Positions 7,122-9,931 of a stretch of 9,931 bases of DNA are shown in pieces. This DNA is from Gammaproteobacteria bacterium. Its GTDB lineage: Bacteria; Pseudomonadota; Gammaproteobacteria; Arenicellales; JAOTYS01. Numbering within the stretch: the stretch's first letter is position 1; each line of letters begins with the position of its first letter. The translations under genes and the position numbers were made by a program. The stretch lies in assembly GCA_029861795.1 (NCBI GenBank), contig JAOTYS010000147.1, positions 1-9,931 on the forward strand. The letters are read 5' to 3'. Below the pieces are notes generated by a model, which ran no database searches, had not been told where the DNA came from, and saw only the letters and a list, made by a program, of their open reading frames with translations.

Positions 7122-7236
7122 CATGGAAGCAATGATCAGAGTCAGCTAGCTAGCCAACCACCCTGACACCAAATCGAGTTAACGGGCGAGCCAAACTTAC
7201 GGCATGGATAAAGCTAAATGTAGTGTGACGAATAAC

Positions 7237-7253
7237 ATCGGCAATTCGCCGAT
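7237..7253. promoter_or_regulatory. inverted repeat upstream of the GT2 gene
   Basis: ATCGGC (7237-7242) and GCCGAT (7248-7253) are perfect inverted repeats around a five-base centre. They lie in the 218-bp gap between the dehydrogenase and the GT2 start at 7340. No T-run follows, so an operator is a better guess than a terminator. The short arms could arise by chance. Confidence 0.2.
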
Positions 7254-7339
7254 CACGTCTGATATCAGCTCGGTTATGTTCGATCGATATTATGCTTTCG
7301 ATCAATTTCTTGGTGTGCCTTCCTGCAGCGGATCAGAAA

Positions 7340-8305
7340 ATGCACATTTCGATTATCTTGAGCACTTGGAATAATTATCGTCGTTTGTCTATAACGTTAA
7401 GTGCGATAGCCGAGTGTATCGTTCCCAAAAACATCCAATGGCAGCTTGTGCTCATCAACAACAATTGCACTGACCAGACTTCTGCAATCGTTAACAGTTT
7501 CAAACACAGGCTTCCGATCACATATCTTGAGGAACCGCGACAAGGACTAAGCCGGGCGAAGAATACTGGTCTCAAAGTTGCGACTGGACGGCTGCTGATA
7601 TTTACAGACGACGACATCTACCCTTCTCACGACTGGATATCGGCATACTGGAACGCTTACCAAGATAAGCCGGAAGGCTATTATTTCGGTGGACCGATTG
7701 ACTGCGAATACGAGTCTGGGACACCGGATGATAATTTTCTTGCAGCCGCATCGTATTCAATAACGGGCCTCGACTGGGGACCGATCAATAAGACGCTAAG
7801 TGATAGCGAGCTTTTCCTATCAGCCAACTGGGCATGTCCCGCTAAGTACATAGAGTCGGTAGGCGGTTACAATGAGAATCTGGGGCTGGATCCAACTCTT
7901 GGCATACGGCGCGTCGGGGAAGAATTTGATCTCATGGACCGCTTGCAGCATGTTGGGCTGCGAGGATGGTATCTGCCACGATGTCGCGTCACTCATTTCG
8001 TCCCGGAGGCAAAGTGCAATGCGCAGCATATTGGTGACAACGCGCAGGCGCAGGGTGCTTACTCGGTGCAATCCAAATCCCAATCGCCATTCTTGTATCG
8101 ACGCCCCGAATTGAAACCATGGTGCTCTAACGAGGCGATCTCCATCGGTGGTGTACCGTTACCGCTCTGTGTGAAGTCGATGCTGCTGGCATTACAGTGG
8201 GCGTTCGCTAGAGCGAGAGGAAAAAAAGGCTATCGCGACTACACTGCATTGCGCTTTTGCCTTGGCAGAATACTTGGCTACCGTGAACGGCATCGCGCAA
8301 ATTGA
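7340..8305 (+). CDS. glycosyltransferase family 2
   Basis: This is a 321-residue inverting GT2 enzyme with a complete GT-A domain. It begins MHISIILSTWNNYRRL. GLSRAKNTGL (69-78) is the typical 'G.a.ARN.Gi' helix. The metal and donor motif is FTDDDIYP (DDD at 90-92). The late acidic motif is VGEEFDLMDRL (192-202), followed by the usual G-x-R-x-W-Y-L-P and an H before the end of the domain. About 95 further residues form a tail with no clear membrane helix. The start at 7340 is preferred because family members begin about two residues before the first beta-strand and GGA lies 7 bases upstream. An in-frame ATG at 7292 would add 16 residues without a better ribosome site. The gene converges on the minus-strand gene ending at 8340, with only 34 bases between. 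Confidence 0.92.
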   Translation: MHISIILSTWNNYRRLSITLSAIAECIVPKNIQWQLVLINNNCTDQTSAIVNSFKHRLPITYLEEPRQGLSRAKNTGLKVATGRLLIFTDDDIYPSHDWISAYWNAYQDKPEGYYFGGPIDCEYESGTPDDNFLAAASYSITGLDWGPINKTLSDSELFLSANWACPAKYIESVGGYNENLGLDPTLGIRRVGEEFDLMDRLQHVGLRGWYLPRCRVTHFVPEAKCNAQHIGDNAQAQGAYSVQSKSQSPFLYRRPELKPWCSNEAISIGGVPLPLCVKSMLLALQWAFARARGKKGYRDYTALRFCLGRILGYRERHRAN

Positions 8306-8339
8306 TTGTCAGAAAGACCACTCGCTCTTGCTACGTTCC

Positions 8340-9185
8340 CTAGGAATAAGGCAAGACATCAATGTCGTATTCGCCGGGCTGAAGCATGTCACCTTCGGTC
8401 CAACCCTTCTTGACCTCGTCAACGAACTGGCACAATGCCTTGAAACCGGGCGTCTCACCGTAATTTCGGTAATCTCTCTCATGTCCAACACGCTGGTGGT
8501 CTGACAACGAACCGGCTAGAACTCCCATCAGAGCGAAAAAATCCAACTCCGAGGGCTCCTGGAGATACTTCTTCAAAAGGTCCATAGAAGTTTGGAGCAC
8601 CCAATCGTGGGTCTTATTTCCTTTGCGACGTCGGCGTTCAAGCATACTGTATCGGATATAAATCGACTGAGGGGTCCAATAGGTTCCATGCAGCCCCAAT
8701 GTCTGTGCCGAATCTCGGGTCGCCCCTTCAATGGGAACTCTAATGTCAATGAATCCGTCCCTTCTCCAGCGTCGAACCTGGTCCCATTCACAGCCATCCA
8801 CGTCGCCAAAAGGATAACGACGGACGATCTCGGTTCGATTGATTTTCAAGCCATAAATGACCTGATCCAAGTAAACGTCGTAGAGCGCGCAAACGAACTG
8901 AGCGACGTTTTCATCGGCTGCACAAATGCACCTGTATAGGGATTGAACCGCGTGTGGGTATAGCAACATATCTTCATCTACTTGGACGAAGTACGGCGTG
9001 GTGCATTCATCAAGCATGCGCTGAAACGCGGCGCTCATTGGTGCGACGTGGTCTATTACATTCAATTGAAAGGAGCAGTTCTGCCTCTGTAGATGCTGGA
9101 TACAATTCTCAAAGGTAGGATAGCCAACCGTGTTCACAAACACCGTTACCAGATTTGAAAGATCGACGCGTTCTACTTCGGCCAT
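8340..9185 (-). CDS. GT2-like glycosyltransferase, paralogue of the 582-1568 gene
   Basis: The 281-residue protein (start at 9185) has the first strand LVTVFVNTVG (residues 12-21) and the donor motif YFVQVDEDMLLYP with DED at 70-72. A GLHGTYWTPQSIYIR segment aligns with HAPVYTRAYAYQRF of the 582-1568 product. Both proteins share the P-x3-AF-x3-L helix just before the FVQVDxDM strand and a GxK-x2 segment about 30 residues after it. No membrane segments are seen. The in-frame ATG at 9215 would add ten residues, but the ATG at 9185 is preceded by GGTGATC, which pairs with the 16S 3' end at suitable spacing. The gene follows the partial GT2 gene on the same strand (76 bp from this start, 46 bp from the other), so the two probably form an operon. 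Donor and acceptor are unknown. Confidence 0.8.
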   Translation of the reverse strand: MAEVERVDLSNLVTVFVNTVGYPTFENCIQHLQRQNCSFQLNVIDHVAPMSAAFQRMLDECTTPYFVQVDEDMLLYPHAVQSLYRCICAADENVAQFVCALYDVYLDQVIYGLKINRTEIVRRYPFGDVDGCEWDQVRRWRRDGFIDIRVPIEGATRDSAQTLGLHGTYWTPQSIYIRYSMLERRRRKGNKTHDWVLQTSMDLLKKYLQEPSELDFFALMGVLAGSLSDHQRVGHERDYRNYGETPGFKALCQFVDEVKKGWTEGDMLQPGEYDIDVLPYS

Positions 9186-9199
9186 AAGATCACCACTGA
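9178..9199 (-). promoter_or_regulatory. ribosome binding site deciding the start of the 8340 gene
   Basis: On the minus strand GGTGATC lies two bases before ATG 9185-9183. It matches the distal part of the AGGAGGTGATC complement of the 16S rRNA tail, and its GG is seven bases from the start. The alternative ATG at 9215 is preceded by gcttctga, which offers no comparable pairing. Confidence 0.35.
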
Positions 9200-9261
9200 C
9201 AATGCGATGGGTCATTCAGAAGCGAAGCATGAAGCCCGAGATAATGTTTGCAGTCAAGCGA

Positions 9262-9931
9262 TCAAAGATTTCCCGACGCCGAATCACTCCCATTAGCTTT
9301 CTCTGCGTTGCTTTTGCTCTTTCGCTTCATAGTAACTTGTATGGGCGCCCCGTACCACGAGGCGCGGCGTGCGATCACAGCCTTCCTTTCATCTCCGTTG
9401 ACGCCATGCTTGTCCAGGATCTTCTGGAGATCACGCACCTGATCCTCTCTGCTTCGCAGGCTCAAGCGCTGTCCGAAGTGATCTCGATAGTTGTAGCAAG
9501 GGTATCCGGTGACCGCAACTGTGGCTCCACACTCAAGCAGTGTCCAAACCAGGTCGTAGTCATCAGGTCCTGTACGGCCGATCGTTTCGTCGACGCCGCC
9601 AACTTCCAAGAGTCTCTCCTTTTTGAACAACAGGAAGTGCTTGAGATAGCTGGCCTTCGCCTCCAAGCTCGGCAGTGCCAAGAACTGGGAAAGGTCTACC
9701 CGGCGATCCGCGATGCGTTTTTTTCCGCAGGCGTCGAAGATAACAAGGCCCGTGGAGACGATGTCTGTTGAGAACTTCAAGCACGCAGACACAGCCAATT
9801 CCGACAGCCAGTCATCTGAAAGAAGGAAGCCCACTCGTTCAGTGCAGGCGTGCTCTATCCCAACGTTGAATGCGCGGGCGTATCCAGTGTTCGGAGGTTG
9901 ACTCAGGACAGCTATGTTTTCGTGGGATCTT
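9262..9931 (-). CDS. glycosyltransferase family 2, N-terminus beyond window
   Basis: The frame is open to the right edge: it reads RSHENIAVLSQPP at the edge, then NTGYARAFNVGIEHA (the 'G.a.ARN.Gi' helix) and VGFLLSDDWL with the DxD-type motif. The GTG that would give MGFLLSDDW is therefore internal and not the start. Further on come LLFKKERLLEVGGVDETIG, TGPDDYDLVWTLLECGATV (the late acidic motif) and a YNYRDH segment. A charged tail, rich in Lys and Ser, ends at 9262. About 65 to 75 N-terminal residues are probably missing. The broken fragment at 3472-3762 looks like the equivalent N-terminal part of a related gene. It is likely the first or an early gene of the right-hand minus-strand operon. 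Confidence 0.85.
   Translation of the reverse strand, partial: RSHENIAVLSQPPNTGYARAFNVGIEHACTERVGFLLSDDWLSELAVSACLKFSTDIVSTGLVIFDACGKKRIADRRVDLSQFLALPSLEAKASYLKHFLLFKKERLLEVGGVDETIGRTGPDDYDLVWTLLECGATVAVTGYPCYNYRDHFGQRLSLRSREDQVRDLQKILDKHGVNGDERKAVIARRASWYGAPIQVTMKRKSKSNAEKANGSDSASGNL

Noticed and set aside
7145..7154. GCTAGCTAGC palindrome after the dehydrogenase gene
   Set aside because: A simple tandem of CTAG with no neighbouring promoter or terminator features; likely chance.
9130..9771. 213-residue plus-strand open frame at the right end
   Set aside because: It is antisense to the well-supported GT2 gene with GVDETIG and DDYDL motifs and shows no family resemblance.

Overview
The window looks like an accessory surface-polysaccharide or glycoconjugate locus from a bacterium of moderate GC content. 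Five glycosyltransferase genes or fragments and two amino-acid metabolism genes sit in three blocks of alternating strand. AT-richer, repeat-bearing intergenic DNA separates the blocks. No rRNA, tRNA, CRISPR array or recognisable transposase is visible. Most starts lack a good Shine-Dalgarno, and I cannot name the phylum from the sequence alone.

Layout. (1) Left block, minus strand (about 3232 down to 582): a broken small ORF beginning MADRNKIIYLCHD, then a GT4 glycosyltransferase (2887-1682), then a GT2-like glycosyltransferase (1568-582). The first 50 bases hold the start of a second copy of the MADR ORF, running off the left edge. Both copies are preceded by the same ~140 bp of non-coding sequence, so a ~190 bp segment is directly repeated at 1-191 and 3183-3373. 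(2) Middle block, plus strand (3472-8305): an N-terminal GT2 fragment with a frameshift, an asparagine synthase-type amidotransferase (3771-5549), a Leu/Phe/Val/Glu dehydrogenase-family gene (6051-7121) and an intact GT2 (7340-8305). (3) Right block, minus strand (9931-8340): a GT2 whose N-terminus lies beyond the window, followed by a second GT2-like gene that is clearly paralogous to the one at 582-1568.

The most unusual features are the repeated promoter-plus-start segment and the signs of gene decay beside it. A further one is a glutamine amidotransferase and an amino-acid dehydrogenase placed between glycosyltransferases. A reasonable but unproven reading is that the locus builds a glycan carrying an amide or amino-acid-derived modification, and that it has been reshuffled by recombination between repeated segments.
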